From Telmatactis stephensoni (taxonomy: Eukaryota; Cnidaria; Anthozoa; Actiniaria; Isophelliidae): DNA of 64,000 nucleotides. The notes under the pieces are model-generated. The model saw only the letters and a program-made list of their open reading frames with translations. It did no database searches and was not told the origin of the DNA. A program made the position numbers and the translations under genes. Of the stretch, positions 34,200 through 45,296 are shown in pieces (the stretch's first letter is position 1; each line of letters begins with the position of its first letter). The stretch is taken from assembly GCA_029948255.1 (NCBI GenBank), contig JALIZF010001637.1, forward strand, positions 248,001 through 312,000. The letters run 5' to 3'.

Positions 34200-35140
34200 T
34201 CTAAATAAACTTAGGTAAACAAAATAATGATTGACAAGCAGAGCAATTAGCATAAATGCCTTTGATCTTTCAATGATGGTGTGATAGTCGTGGGTCCGAA
34301 AAGTACTCCTCGCTTGGAGCTCAAATCAGCTTTAAACTGTACCTGAAGCTGGCTAAAATGGAGACTTCTTATTTGCTTCAATGAAAGCCATTGACTCTTG
34401 GTTTCTGGTCGTGGAGGAATTCCTGTGTTGACAGTTTATAGTTTGTTTTGGAAAATGATGAATTTGCTGACCAAACCATTAACAATCGAAATTTCGCTTC
34501 AAATTAGGTAAGATTATTACTTTCTTTTGTGAAAGACTTATTAGACATTCTAATGGCTAATATAAACCATTCAAAGGAATAGAAGTACAGAATTATTGCA
34601 AAAAAGTGCGTATAAAGTGCTGACCCTAGAGGTCAGAATAATACAATTTTCAACGGTTTTCAAAACACGATACCGTTACACATAGTTATTTGCCCAGCAA
34701 AATCTCTTCGCCATTTTAGAGTATATTATTCCAGTTCTCAATAATATTTTTTTCAAGGAATTTGCAGCACTACCACATGGCGAAATAATTTTTTTATCGG
34801 GACTTTCTGTCGACTGAAACTATATGTCTACAAAACAATCTTGCTGTCACGCAAAATCTTGAGTTATTATCCAGATAATCACACAGTACGACAGATTAGA
34901 GGTCGTATTACGCGTGGTAGGAATTATAGAACGATTGAGCTCCGGATATTGTGATGCGAGGGCACCAAACGTGAGTCACAATTTGTGGGGTTCAGAGACA
35001 ATTTTCGACAGAAATGAGATTTTTCCGTTTTTCTCGAAAACGCAACGATATTTGCTGAAACTAACTACACGGCGATTCTTGTAACACCCTAGCCTATCTA
35101 ACTTTTAAATATGAGTGAATCCGATTTTTTGATTTTTGCC
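34200..35140 (-). repeat. Right long inverted repeat
   Basis: Reverse complement of 27503-28170 plus 25681-25955, with only scattered differences visible by eye (for example ACGCGTGG here against CACGCATAATAC on the left). High identity of the arms implies either recent insertion or conversion between arms. Confidence 0.8.
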
Positions 35141-35457
35141 ATGATTTTTAAATTTTTTCTTGACATTCATTCTTAAGAACTGAACTATCAAAAGTTATGT
35201 AAATTAAAACGCACTGTAATATACTGTCAGTAAAAAACAGCATAAAACAAACTATCAGTTAATTAAGGCCTACAGGTTGAAATATTCAGACTGCACAATA
35301 AAAAAGGTTCTTTAAGTGAACCTGATAACTAATTGAAGTTACAAAACACAGAGTTTTGTAACAAAGCTAGGACATGTGCTATAGGACATGATTCAAGTAA
35401 CTGAGAGACATTAGGAATTTTGATTCGATTCTAAGTACAATACTCAAGTTTACTGAA
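35141..35457. other. AT-rich spacer
   Basis: No gene or repeat recognised between the long-inverted-repeat element and the MITE. Confidence 0.4.
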
Positions 35458-36283
35458 GGTAGTTAAGGCCTGGGTCAGTGGCTAAATTGGGTGAAATTTG
35501 TTATAGCACAAGCTTTAAACCAGAAATAAATGATAATCGTCACAACGTTAGATAGATAATCATAAAAGAATGAACCTTAAGTGCTTAGTTTGTGATTTCA
35601 GCGGTCATGTGACCAGTAAGTTGATTTAACTGCATGAAACAAAGTGATTAAAAACTTTTCCACACTCCAGTTTTAGTGAAAAGAAAAAGCAAATGCTTGA
35701 AACGTAGTTCCTTTGTGTGACTCTATTCCATTTTGATTAGAGAACATGACTATCAATTTTCAGTAAAGTGATTTTTTAGCAAAACAGGTCACGTGACCAG
35801 AACTAAAAAGAATTCTTTGCTTAATATCTCCCAGCCAATTGTATAGTGTCCAGATGTCTACACACAACTATTTAGCCTCCTTTTTACAATAGAGGTGTTA
35901 TTTCTGTTCTTTAAGTGAAATTCAATAGTCCAGTTATGAGATATGCTTCACCTGCCACATACAAAGGATTTAGAACGAGGCTTGGTGCTAAACCTTTTGT
36001 CTTGTTACGAATGACTGAGCTTTATGCACCAAGCCTCTTTTGTATGTGTCAAGTGAAGTGCAACTTGCAAGGCAGCTATTGTAGACTCCAGAAATAAATG
36101 AATTTTCATTGAGATTGGTCACATGACTACCCTACATCGAAAATACTAAGCTAAGGTCACTCAACTAGATATTATTGAACATTAAGTTGAGTGAAATACA
36201 TTTTGCATTGTTATGTCTCACAGAGAATAGCAAAACCCTTCCAATGTCAAGCAAGGTCAAACCCAGGCCTTTACTACCTTGAG
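35458..36283. mobile_element. MITE with GGTAGTTAAGGCCTGGGT-type ends (about 0.8 kb)
   Basis: Left GGTAGTTAAGGCCTGGGTC and right, read in reverse, GGTAGTAAAGGCCTGGGTT. A diverged copy lies at 13402-13880. GTCACGTGACC-like motifs recur inside (35600, 35785, 36118). No coding capacity. Confidence 0.6.
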
Positions 36284-36311
36284 TATTACATGTACATTAA
36301 AATGTATGCAG

Positions 36312-36732
36312 TTAAGGTTGATTAACATTGTACTTTTCGATTAAGATTTCTTTATAGGGATGGGCATTTAAGAACATCCTCTCTTGATGTGCAGAGAGGT
36401 TTGTGTCCATCAGATGAAATGTGTCTATGTACATTCTCAATTCCTCTGCTGAAAAGGCATCCTCTAGCAATTTCTCTGGAGGATACTTGAGAAAGGCTTT
36501 ATTTGAGCCACTGTTAAATGATATCCCAAATCCATCCTCTTCTAGCTTGGAAAAATGCCTCTCTAATTCTCCTTGTGCCGGACGCTTTGAATGTGCCACT
36601 GTCCTTCTAGAGAAGAGCCTAGGATTGACAAATGGTCCCTGGTGCTGGAGGAGTATTTTGTTTACAAGCTCACTCTGGTCTGTCTGTTGTTTGTTAGCTG
36701 GATCATCACTGATTGCAACTGAATGGCAACAC
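36312..36732 (-). CDS. Orphan exon of an unrecognised gene (about 140 codons)
   Basis: An open frame runs from a TTTTTCAG acceptor at about 36733 to a stop at 36312. It reads CCHSVAISDDPANKQQTD, a mixed polar region, then HSKRPAQGELERHFSKLEED and KYPPEKLLEDAFSAEELRMY. The even composition looks like real protein. No upstream exon was found, and the Helentron-type insertion begins 250 bp upstream, so it may be a severed 3' exon of another element gene. Function unknown. Confidence 0.4.
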
Positions 36733-36988
36733 TGAAAAATTGATTGGAGAATGCCATTAATAAAATGCCACTGTTAAAATGTTTGAAATTAGTTTACAAT
36801 ACAGTTGGAATGGGTAGGGGACTGTACAAAGTTTTTGCTTAAAACATTGTTCAATTTCTTAGTACTATACAATAATTCAATAGGGTAATCTGATACATGC
36901 ATACGACTGATTTATCAGTACATGTACACACTTTTGAAATAGTAGCTACATGATCATATTTTCCATGGAATTTGCGCTATATAAGAAA

Positions 36989-38412
36989 CTAGACGCTGAT
37001 CGCCAGCGTTACTGGGCTACCTGTGGCTATTGGCATTGGGTGGTACAGATATGTGCATCTAATTATAGGCTGTTCAGCAGAAGTATTAAGTGAACTGTGG
37101 AATTTTGTTCCATGTTCTACAAATGAGCTTAAAATTTCTGAATTCCAATACCGGGTAGATTTTATCAGAGAAAAACAAAGAGAATACAAAGATATAGCAT
37201 AGCAGCATTCTAATTAAGGGCACAGGTTCCTTGAGGGTGAAGCATAGCAATTGCATTTCTAGCATGTGAATCAAATAGTTTTTACCATCTGAGGTACAGT
37301 ACATGGCCACAGTACTACAACCAAGTTATTATGAATGAGATATAATTTTGTGTGATTAAAGACTGCATTATATTCACCAATGATGTACAGTAATCAAAAA
37401 TTTCTAGACAAGTGTACAACAGTCATGAATATACCGAATATACCATTGTAGCTTGGACTGTAGTGTATTTTATCTTAACGTAGTAGTGAATATGGAAATT
37501 ATTTCAGGTTCTTCTGTTTATAACATTAAAAATGTTTGTCGGGATGGTCTAGATAAACTACCATACAGTTCATTACCAATGTTCATTATTTGAACTAAGT
37601 TATTGATGATGAAATACCATTATTTCTGTGGGCAAATATTAGTGATGTAAGGGACATGGCTCAGTACTACAAGTACATTCAACCCAAACAACAACACTTT
37701 GTTTTGACTATAAGGTGCTTGGATAGTCTTAAAGGGATCAATAGGACCATGATTTGTTTCTATATCACTTGACAGAATAAAATTGGAATGATTCACTCCT
37801 CTGTGATAATTCAATTATTTTTAACAGATGACTTGTAGTTTCCCTGGTTTATTTATGATGCGTGTATTTCTCGAGACTGGTATTCACTTTCTCGATCACG
37901 CACATGAAAATATCACTGTTCAAAACAAGACTTTGAAAAAAAACAAAAGCTTTATTTCCATGTATATTTCTTAAATTTATTATTGACAATAAAAGTACTA
38001 CGTCTAATGGAACTGTGTGTGGTTCCCGATAGATTCTAGAATGCTTTGGTTAGGTTTTGAGAAGACCGATTTGAAGTCCCCGCCGTCTTATTTCAAGTAC
38101 GATCGATGAAGCTTTAAAATCTTCTATGAATCAGCAAAATATTCAACAAGAAATCTCCTCTAGATTTGTAAACGGTAATTCTATCTAACATATGGGAAGA
38201 ACAACAATAATCCCGAAGAAAATGGTTAAAAACTTACTTGGAAATGTCATATGTAATGGCGGCCTAATTCTCTCTGGTGATTTCTTGAAGCACCCAGTAA
38301 TGCATTGCGCGTGTACAGTATTGCGCAAGAATGGCCATTTCGCGAGGCGACAGGAAACAAAAAAGAAAAAAACATCTCAAATTTTCAACTGGGCCTGGTA
38401 GCCCAGTAATAA
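36989..38412 (-). mobile_element. Second Helentron-type non-autonomous element (about 1.4 kb)
   Basis: Read on the minus strand it begins TTTATTACTGGGCTACC (about 38412) and ends in the inverted GGTAGCCCAGTAAC, a perfect hairpin ACGCTG-GCGAT-CAGCGT and CTAG (36989-36992), the same architecture as 15341-17038. It keeps a decayed gene piece at 37620-37814 with the 2A-like DIETNHGP (37743-37766) and APYSQNKVLLFG, matching the gene at the left edge. Confidence 0.72.
37620..37814 (-). pseudogene. Remnant of the 2A/peptidase gene in the Helentron-type element
   Basis: SDIETNHGPIDPFKTIQAPY here aligns with the DIEKNPGP...TITAPYSQ segment at 1013-1080. The NPGP core has become NHGP, which should abolish ribosome skipping. 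The frame ends soon after the FGxN motif. It is a relic left by internal deletion of an autonomous element. Confidence 0.6.
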
Positions 38413-38473
38413 ATATTATTATCATTATGGTTTATTTAAACTTCAGACTGTTTTACTATTTTTATTATTATTA

Positions 38474-38573
38474 GGTGTGCGGTCATTTCGATCCAAAGTC
38501 ATTTCGATCCAGGTCAATTCGATCCACCATCAGTCAATTCGATCCATTTGGCAGGTCAATTCGATCCACAATT
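38474..38573. repeat. Short minisatellite of TCAATTCGATCCA units
   Basis: Five spaced copies of TCATTTCGATCCA or TCAATTCGATCCA within 100 bp, in the same orientation. Confidence 0.75.
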
Positions 38574-38610
38574 AATAATCACATATTTATAAGTAAGATG
38601 AAGTGTTTAA

Positions 38611-39631
38611 GAGCGAAGCTCTCTAATTTTCGACTCCGAGATGCAGGATGAAAAAATTCAAAATTTTATAAATCATATCCGGTCTAGGGCAACTATTACC
38701 AGAAATAATATTTTGACTTTCAATTTCTATTTTTTTTCCTGTGAACCAGGGCAATTTCAAATTTGAGCGTTTTCAGAGCACTTTCAGCCAGCATGTTTCA
38801 GAAACGTCCTAAAAATCGAAAACTTAACGCATGAAAATACCAAAATCCAGTTTGAATAACTAGATAATAAAGATCATTTTCAAATGCTAACCGTTGAATT
38901 CGGACCATTATTTAGTATTTTACAGATGTTTTAATTACGAGCAATTTTTGACCATCGAATACATAGACAACTTTGAAGGAGTATATCGCCACTTGGTACA
39001 TGGCTTTTATTGATAATATCATATCCCAACAATAAAAAGACTTCTACTCCTTAGGAATATCCAATAAAATTTTGGGGCAATTCAAATTCCAACCCTTGAG
39101 AGCTCGAGAACTTAGTGCCGCTGAATGTCAAAAATCACGCAAGTTTCATACCTTTCGGTCATGGAGCAATCACTTCCCTGTTACATAATAAAATATTTCA
39201 AAGATCATAAAGCAAAGTAGACAATAATGAAGATAACTGTACATACTTACTTAATATTTCTTCAATTTTCCAGCATTTTTGGTCGTCTGAGATGGATTTT
39301 TTATCGGTTTAATTTGACATCTTTGAACTCAACCATCAAAACAGCCGTCGAAACACGCACTTTACAGATGAATCTCCCAAAGTACTTCCTTCGATAAGAT
39401 GAGTAAATCATAGCGATCTTTCTCTGAGCGTAATTAAGGTAATTTTAAAGCAATTTTCTCTCCAATCAGCCATTTACAGCAAGGAATAGGTAAGGTAACT
39501 CAACGAACACTCTTGCAAAGTAACGCAAGCGTGACATTTTCAACCCAAATCACGTGGCCAGTTTCAGTCGTATCTATGGTAACGGTACGCCTATCTGTCA
39601 CGCTTGCGTTACTTTGCAGAGAGCTTCGCTC
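38611..39631. mobile_element. MITE with TTAA target duplication (1,021 bp)
   Basis: Inverted ends GAGCGAAGCTCTC (38611) and GAGAGCTTCGCTC (to 39631), flanked by TTAA at 38607-38610 and 39632-39635. A subterminal hairpin near the right end pairs CAAAGTAACGCAAGCGTGAC (39515-39534) with its inverse at 39598-39617. TTAA duplications suggest a piggyBac or Kolobok-mobilised element. Confidence 0.75.
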
Positions 39632-39635
39632 TTAA

Positions 39636-40173
39636 GAAGATCTTAACACTTGTCACTTTGACTTGTCACTTTGACTTGTCACTTTGTCTCAGAAGATTGA
39701 ATACTATTTACTGTAACTTGTGACGAAGTGTTTCACTGTTCAGTTGTTATTACGGACATTATAAAAGCACGCTACGTGTCAAATTTTGTTCGCTTATTTT
39801 TCTTATTGACTTGATCTACTTGCCATTTTATAAACATTCTTTCAAAAATCAAAAGTTAGTAAATTTTAAAGACAACAAATCGTAGTAATCCATGGTATTT
39901 ATTATTATAACATGTTTATTTCATTTCACAAAGTTGATACAACTTCACCGGGTTTAAACCATAAACCTAAGGTATTTCGAAAGTGTTTCTTAGAAAAGAT
40001 TTGACATGGTTAAACAAGTCATGGCGTCACTTCGACTACCCACTGCTTGTCTAATGTTGGGTGGCCACCTTGCAGCCATTCCAAATCCTTTCTAAAAAAT
40101 ATTACATTATCAAAGCTCTACGTAAGATATGTGCTCTTCTAGGTATTTTGAAAGTGTTTTTTTAGAAAAGATA
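39636..40173. other. Non-coding spacer with small repeats
   Basis: ACTTGTCACTTTG is repeated in tandem at about 39644-39690. A roughly 31-bp sequence (GGTATTTCGAAAGTG ... TTAGAAAAGAT) at 39970 recurs at 40141 directly before the microsatellite. No gene seen. Confidence 0.5.

Positions 40174-40267
<94 letters not shown>
40174..40267. repeat. (TTA)n microsatellite, first block
   Basis: About 30 perfect triplets; directly followed by a 5'-truncated retrotransposon copy. The poly-Tyr and poly-Ile frames through it are artefacts. Confidence 0.95.
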
Positions 40268-40605
40268 GGGATCGTAATGTGGTGGTGAAGGAAGAGGAGA
40301 AAATTGCTAAATATTCTCCTCTTGCAAAGGAGATACGAAAGTTGCACCGGGTGTCAACAAAGGTGGTTCCGTTGGTTGTTGGTTCTCTAGGGGTCGTGTC
40401 TAGTAATCTTGAGGGGTACCTGAAAGATCTAGGTATTCCAGACGTTCTGGGTGGTATGCAGACGTCTGCGGTCATAGGGACCACCCTCATTCTGCAGAGT
40501 GTGCTTAGTCTCTAAGCCCCAGGTCTTGGGGTCGAGGCTAAGCAGTATCTTACACCTGTAGTGTGAATAAAACCTCCACTCAGGTTGTCTATCTATAGAA
40601 ATTCC
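40268..40605 (+). mobile_element. 5'-truncated copy of the TTA-targeting non-LTR retrotransposon
   Basis: Starts abruptly inside the endonuclease coding region (WDRNVVVKEEEKIAKY) and continues to the same stop and 3' UTR (GCCCCAGGTCTTGGGG ... CAGGTTGTCTATCTATAG) as the long copy. It lies between two (TTA)n blocks. Coding part 40268-40515 is nearly identical to 51692-51941. Confidence 0.9.

Positions 40606-40644
<39 letters not shown>
40606..40644. repeat. (TTA)n microsatellite, second block
   Basis: About 13 triplets between two truncated retrotransposon copies. Confidence 0.92.
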
Positions 40645-40859
<215 letters not shown>

Positions 40860-40968
40860 GCGGTGATCGTATTCCTCCTAGTGGTGCCGCTGGATATTCC
40901 TTCAGAGGGAGAACTGAACGTACGACCCAGAGATTTTAACACTGAGTGTTACTGGCGATTTTATTAGC

Positions 40969-43923
40969 ATGTTGCATTGCTGTGATGATAGGCTAGGTTC
41001 CGGTGGGGCGGATGAGCCTGGGGTTGATTTTTCCAATCCCTGTGATCTTGAAAGAGCTTCTTTGGAAGCTACTGAGGGGCGTCAAGCCAGACATTTTGAA
41101 AGGCCTCTTGTAGAGGCTAATAAGGGGCAGGCCATTGATTTTGTGACAAGAGGTTCAGCTGTTGGACTTCGCAAGAGTGGAAAAAGAGGAAAGTGCAAAG
41201 ATTGGTGGACGCATGAGGAGAGGAAGTTTTTGTGGGAATGTTTTGTTAGAAGTGGTGGGAAGAGGTCAGGTGGATATATAAAGAAGGTGAAGGCTTTGTG
41301 GGACGAAAGAGGATTGAGTGTGAGAGAAGTGCCAAGTTTGTTGTCGCAACTGAAGAGTGTTGAGAAGGGGTTGCTGACAATGATGGAGAGGGATGAGATT
41401 GAGAAGATGGTCAAAGATGAGATCAGAATGATGGAGAGTGAGGGACAGGAGTTGATAGATGCTAGAAAGGCAGAATGGAGTGCTTTGTTTGGTGAAAGTG
41501 ACGATGAGGATGAGTTCCTTGGATTTCAGATTGAGAGTGGTGACCAAAGTAAGTCTGGAGTGATCGAGGGAGTAGGTGGCTATGAAGGTGAGGTAGATTG
41601 GGCGAATGGTGGTGTTGACACAAGGGGAAGAGAAAGGATGGTTGAAGTGAATGAAGTTGGGTTAAGAGGAGTTAATGTGGTAATGGAGAGACTGGTTACT
41701 TTTCATGAAGATAATGGTCTCAGGATAGCAAGTGACGAGGAGAAGGAGGTGCTTGAGAAGATGAGAATAGTGTTTGAAGGGGAAGAGTGGACAGAAGTGC
41801 CGGGGTTGAAGGCTTTGGATAGGAGGAAGGTTAACAGGGAGGTGCAGATTGTTGATGGTTTGATGCATAATCTTGTGAAAGACAAGATGTTTGTATCAGA
41901 GATCAATAGGCTGTTGTATACAGGATCATTTGTTGTTGCTGATAGGTTGGGTTTGATTGGGAAGAAGAAAGGGAAGAGGTTTGACATGAAGAAACCTAGG
42001 TGGCAAAGAAGAATTGAGAAGAGCATTGTTGAGTGGAGAAAGGATTTGTCTCGAGTAGAGGAGTTGAGAAAAGGTAATGTGCTGAGTAAGAAGATAATGG
42101 ACCGGTTGATCAGAAAGTATGAGGTTGTTGCAAAAGGGACAGTAGCTGTGGCTACTTTGCTCAAAGGAAAAATTAAATCGGGAAGCTTGAAGATACAGTG
42201 GTATCTGGACAGTTGCACAAAGACTAGACAGAACAATTTGTTCAAAAATAATCAGAGTCAGCTGTACAAGGAATTGGATGGAAAGGCAACCTTGGGGTCA
42301 CCTGAAGCACCTGATGCTAGGGAGGCAACAGAATTCTGGAGTGGGATTTGGTCGGTGGAGAAGAGGCATAATGACGAGGCTAGTTGGTTTAGAGAAGTGA
42401 GAGATAAGACGAGTGATGTGACAAAGCAAGGTGAAGTTTGTATCAGTGTTAATGATGTCCAAGGTGGAATCCGGAAGATGGCTAATTGGAAGGCTCCAGG
42501 TCCAGATGGTGTGAGGGGATTTTGGTTTAAGAGGTTCAGGTCTTTGCATGGGATGATTGCAAAGAGTTTACATGGTTGTTTGACTAGAGGGCAGGTGCCA
42601 GACTGGATGGTGAAGGGTAGGACTGTGCTGATTCAGAAGGATGGTGCCAAAGGAACAGTGGCAAGCAATTACAGACCAATAACATGTTTACCGTTGATGT
42701 GGAAGCTTCTCACTGGGATTTTGGCTGAGAAGCTGTATCAGCATTTGGACGTGAATGGGTTGTTGCAGGATGAGCAGAAGGGATGTCGGAAGATGTCGAG
42801 AGGGACAAAGGATCAGTTGTTAATTGACAAGGCTGTTTTGAGGGAAGCGCGGGTTAGGAAGAGATGTTTAGCGATGGGGTGGATTGATTACAGGAAGGCA
42901 TATGACATGGTGCCACATTCCTGGCTTGTGGAGATGTTGGAGATGGTGAAGGTGGCTGATAATGTGATGGGACTGTTGTGTGGTAGTATGAAGGATTGGA
43001 GGACTGTGTTGACATCGAATGGGGAAGTGTTGGGAGAAGTGGGGATTAAGCGTGGAATATTCCAGGGGGATTCACTGTCCCCTCTGCTGTTTGTTCTCGC
43101 TATGATCCCCCTCACCATGTTGAGAAGGGAGACCATCGGGTACAAGTTTGGAAAGGACCATCGGGTGATGAATCATCTGCTGTTCATGGATGATTTGAAG
43201 TTGTATAGTAGATCGGAGGAGGAGTTGGAGAGGTTGATTGAGGTGGTTCAGGTATATTCGAGGGATATTGGGATGGAGTTTGGTTTGGACAAGTGTGCAG
43301 TGTTGGTATTAAAGCAGGGAACTAAAGAACGCTGTGAAGGGATTGTTTTGCCTGATGGTCAGGTAATGAGTGAGATGGACGAGAATGGGTATAAGTACTT
43401 GGGTGTGTTAGAAGGGGCAGATATCATGCAGAAGGAAATGAAGAAGAAAGTAAGAGATGAGTACTTGAGAAGGGTGAAGCTTGTGGCAAAGTCGAAGTTG
43501 TATGGTGGTAATTTGATCAAGGAGATCAATGCTTGGGCTGTCAGTGTGGTAAGGTATAGTGCTAGTATTTTGGACTGGAGTGATCGGGAGTTGAAGGAGA
43601 TGGATGTAAAAACGAGAAAGAGGTTGACAATGTTTGGGGTCTTTCACAATAAGGGGAGTGTTCCGAGGTTGTACATGAAAAGGAAGCATGGTGGTAGGGG
43701 ACTGATCAGTGTTGTTGACTGTGTAAGGGCAGAAGAGCTGGGTTTGTTTGGGTATGTTAAAGAGAGTGACGAGTGGATGTTAAAGGTGGTTGGTGAGTCG
43801 TTGCATGTTGGTGAGACAAAGAAGGAGTATAAGAAGAGGGTGCAGAAGGAGAGGAAAGAAAATTTCCTAGAGAAGAGGTTGCATGGAAAATTCATGAGGG
43901 ATGTGAGCGAGCTAGGGTGCTGA
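40969..43923 (+). CDS. Non-LTR retrotransposon polyprotein, N-terminal and reverse-transcriptase part (984 codons)
   Basis: Starts at ATG 40969, 109 bp after the microsatellite. The N-terminal region has a Myb-like segment (WWTHEERKFLWECFVRSG) and long charged helices. The reverse transcriptase spans roughly residues 490-800: NWKAPGPDGVRGFWF, NYRPITCLPLMWKLL, DYRKAYDMVPH (motif A, Asp near residue 639), GDSLSPLLFVLA (motif B) and FMDDLKLYS (motif C, near 738). FMDD rather than YADD is common in the R4/NeSL group. The thumb region follows with YKYLGVLEG. The frame shifts near 43905-43920, where the coding sequence continues in another frame. The protein would perform target-primed reverse transcription with the downstream endonuclease. 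Confidence 0.88.
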   Translation: MLHCCDDRLGSGGADEPGVDFSNPCDLERASLEATEGRQARHFERPLVEANKGQAIDFVTRGSAVGLRKSGKRGKCKDWWTHEERKFLWECFVRSGGKRSGGYIKKVKALWDERGLSVREVPSLLSQLKSVEKGLLTMMERDEIEKMVKDEIRMMESEGQELIDARKAEWSALFGESDDEDEFLGFQIESGDQSKSGVIEGVGGYEGEVDWANGGVDTRGRERMVEVNEVGLRGVNVVMERLVTFHEDNGLRIASDEEKEVLEKMRIVFEGEEWTEVPGLKALDRRKVNREVQIVDGLMHNLVKDKMFVSEINRLLYTGSFVVADRLGLIGKKKGKRFDMKKPRWQRRIEKSIVEWRKDLSRVEELRKGNVLSKKIMDRLIRKYEVVAKGTVAVATLLKGKIKSGSLKIQWYLDSCTKTRQNNLFKNNQSQLYKELDGKATLGSPEAPDAREATEFWSGIWSVEKRHNDEASWFREVRDKTSDVTKQGEVCISVNDVQGGIRKMANWKAPGPDGVRGFWFKRFRSLHGMIAKSLHGCLTRGQVPDWMVKGRTVLIQKDGAKGTVASNYRPITCLPLMWKLLTGILAEKLYQHLDVNGLLQDEQKGCRKMSRGTKDQLLIDKAVLREARVRKRCLAMGWIDYRKAYDMVPHSWLVEMLEMVKVADNVMGLLCGSMKDWRTVLTSNGEVLGEVGIKRGIFQGDSLSPLLFVLAMIPLTMLRRETIGYKFGKDHRVMNHLLFMDDLKLYSRSEEELERLIEVVQVYSRDIGMEFGLDKCAVLVLKQGTKERCEGIVLPDGQVMSEMDENGYKYLGVLEGADIMQKEMKKKVRDEYLRRVKLVAKSKLYGGNLIKEINAWAVSVVRYSASILDWSDRELKEMDVKTRKRLTMFGVFHNKGSVPRLYMKRKHGGRGLISVVDCVRAEELGLFGYVKESDEWMLKVVGESLHVGETKKEYKKRVQKERKENFLEKRLHGKFMRDVSELGC

Positions 43924-44139
43924 TGAGCAGTCTTGGCAGTGGTTAAGGGCAGGATATTTGGGTAAGGGCACTGAGGGGTTTGTTTTTGCAGCACAGGAGC
44001 AAGCTCTGAGGGCAAGGTTTTTCCGGGCAACCATTCAGAAAGAGAATGTGGATCCAAAGTGTAGGGTTTGTGGGAAGGAGGTGGAGTCTGTTGGCCATTT
44101 GGCGAGTGGTTGTAGTGTTTTGGCCCAGAAGCAATATAA
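43924..44139 (+). pseudogene. Zinc-knuckle segment of the same retrotransposon protein, out of frame
   Basis: Encodes SWQWLRAGYLGKGTEGFVFA and the CCHC motif CRVCGKEVESVGHLASGC, then is cut at QKQY by the Academ-like insertion. R2/R4-type proteins have this CCHC motif just before the endonuclease. It is one frame off the upstream ORF. Confidence 0.85.
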
Positions 44140-45296
44140 TAGTCCATGAGCTGAGGCCCCAAAAAGATGATTTCCGTAGCACCCCCAACGAGACATAGTG
44201 AAACTGGTATCAAAATAAAGCTTATTATCTATATTTTCACAATCCACTTGTTACTTTTTATGTAACCTGTGCTTAAGTGAGATATGCAACTGTTTTTGTG
44301 GGGGGGGGGGTGGGTCGGGAATTTTGGTCAATGTAATTTCTGCATAACAGAAAACAAGTCATAACTGTGCTAAAACTCAATCAATCTGATCCAAATTTGC
44401 TGTGCATACTTTTCAGATCATCCACAACAATTTGCAATAGGTTTCATACACTTCTTTGCATCCATGGAAACAGTTGCCATGGAAACATTTGTCGATCACG
44501 CAATTTATCATTTTTTTGGAGAAATCATTGTCAAAAAGTAAGCATAATTGGCAGACAACTGATATTTGAATGCAAATATTTCTGATGTAGATAATATGAA
44601 CTCATATAAACCAAGAATTTGGTTGTTTCCCCCTTTAATTTAGTTTCTTGGGGACATGAAGCCATTGTTTAGGAAGGTGTGGTGACAAACAAGCATTTGA
44701 TGTCAAAAATGCGAAAATTCATATTTTATCTACCATTGGTCGATTTCTCACCAAACACGTAACAGCTACTCGTCACATGAAGAACATGAGCTTGCACGCT
44801 CAAACGTCAGTTTTCCTGTCACCATGGCAACAGTTGCTAGGGAGACTTGGAAATACCAAAAAAATTCCTAGACTGTACTTCTAATTCATACTTTCACCTG
44901 GAAAACAACTCAAAGGTGATTTATTTCTATGAAATAACCTAGACTAGTGTTATACACAGAATACTTTGCTGTAAACCGAGCAAATAGTCCTTTACAGCAA
45001 ATAGTCCTTAACAAGTGACTTGTCCTCGTTCATTCACTGCTAAAATTTTGAAAAAGTATACCATAGTCACCCTAAATTGCTACATAATGCTGTAATTAAT
45101 TTACAACTTACCTTGTTCTTAAGTATATCTTTTCAAACACTTTTCAAAATGTTTTGTACGAACAAAATGCTTTTTGAGATGGGTTTTTTGCTATCCATCG
45201 GTTGCTAATCAATTAGAATAAAGAACTTTGACAATATGTTTTTTTAAGGGCACGTTACGACATTGTTTTTCCCTTGCTTTCACGTGAACACTGTTT

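Larger units (their letters stand above)
25681..35140. mobile_element. DNA transposon with about 0.9-kb inverted repeats and a DDE-like transposase
   Basis: 25681-25955 joined to 27503-28170 is the near-identical reverse complement of 34200-35140. The outer tips are GGCAAAAAATCAAAAAATCGG (25681) and its inverse ending GATTTTTGCC at 35140. The left arm is longer only because a 1.5-kb composite insertion splits it. Between the arms lies one minus-strand transposase gene (33970-29370) and a minisatellite. A target duplication is not evident. Classified as a cut-and-paste element from the ends and DDE-like protein; superfamily not named. Confidence 0.7.

Noticed and set aside
40129..40515. Open frames with long Tyr or Ile runs through (TTA)n, here and at 40691-40942 and 52411-52638
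   Set aside because: They are translations of the microsatellite; only the retrotransposon tail at 40268-40515 is real coding sequence.
41082..43689. Several minus-strand open frames opposite the retrotransposon
   Set aside because: They are shadows of the plus-strand reverse-transcriptase ORF caused by its G-rich, A-poor wobble composition.
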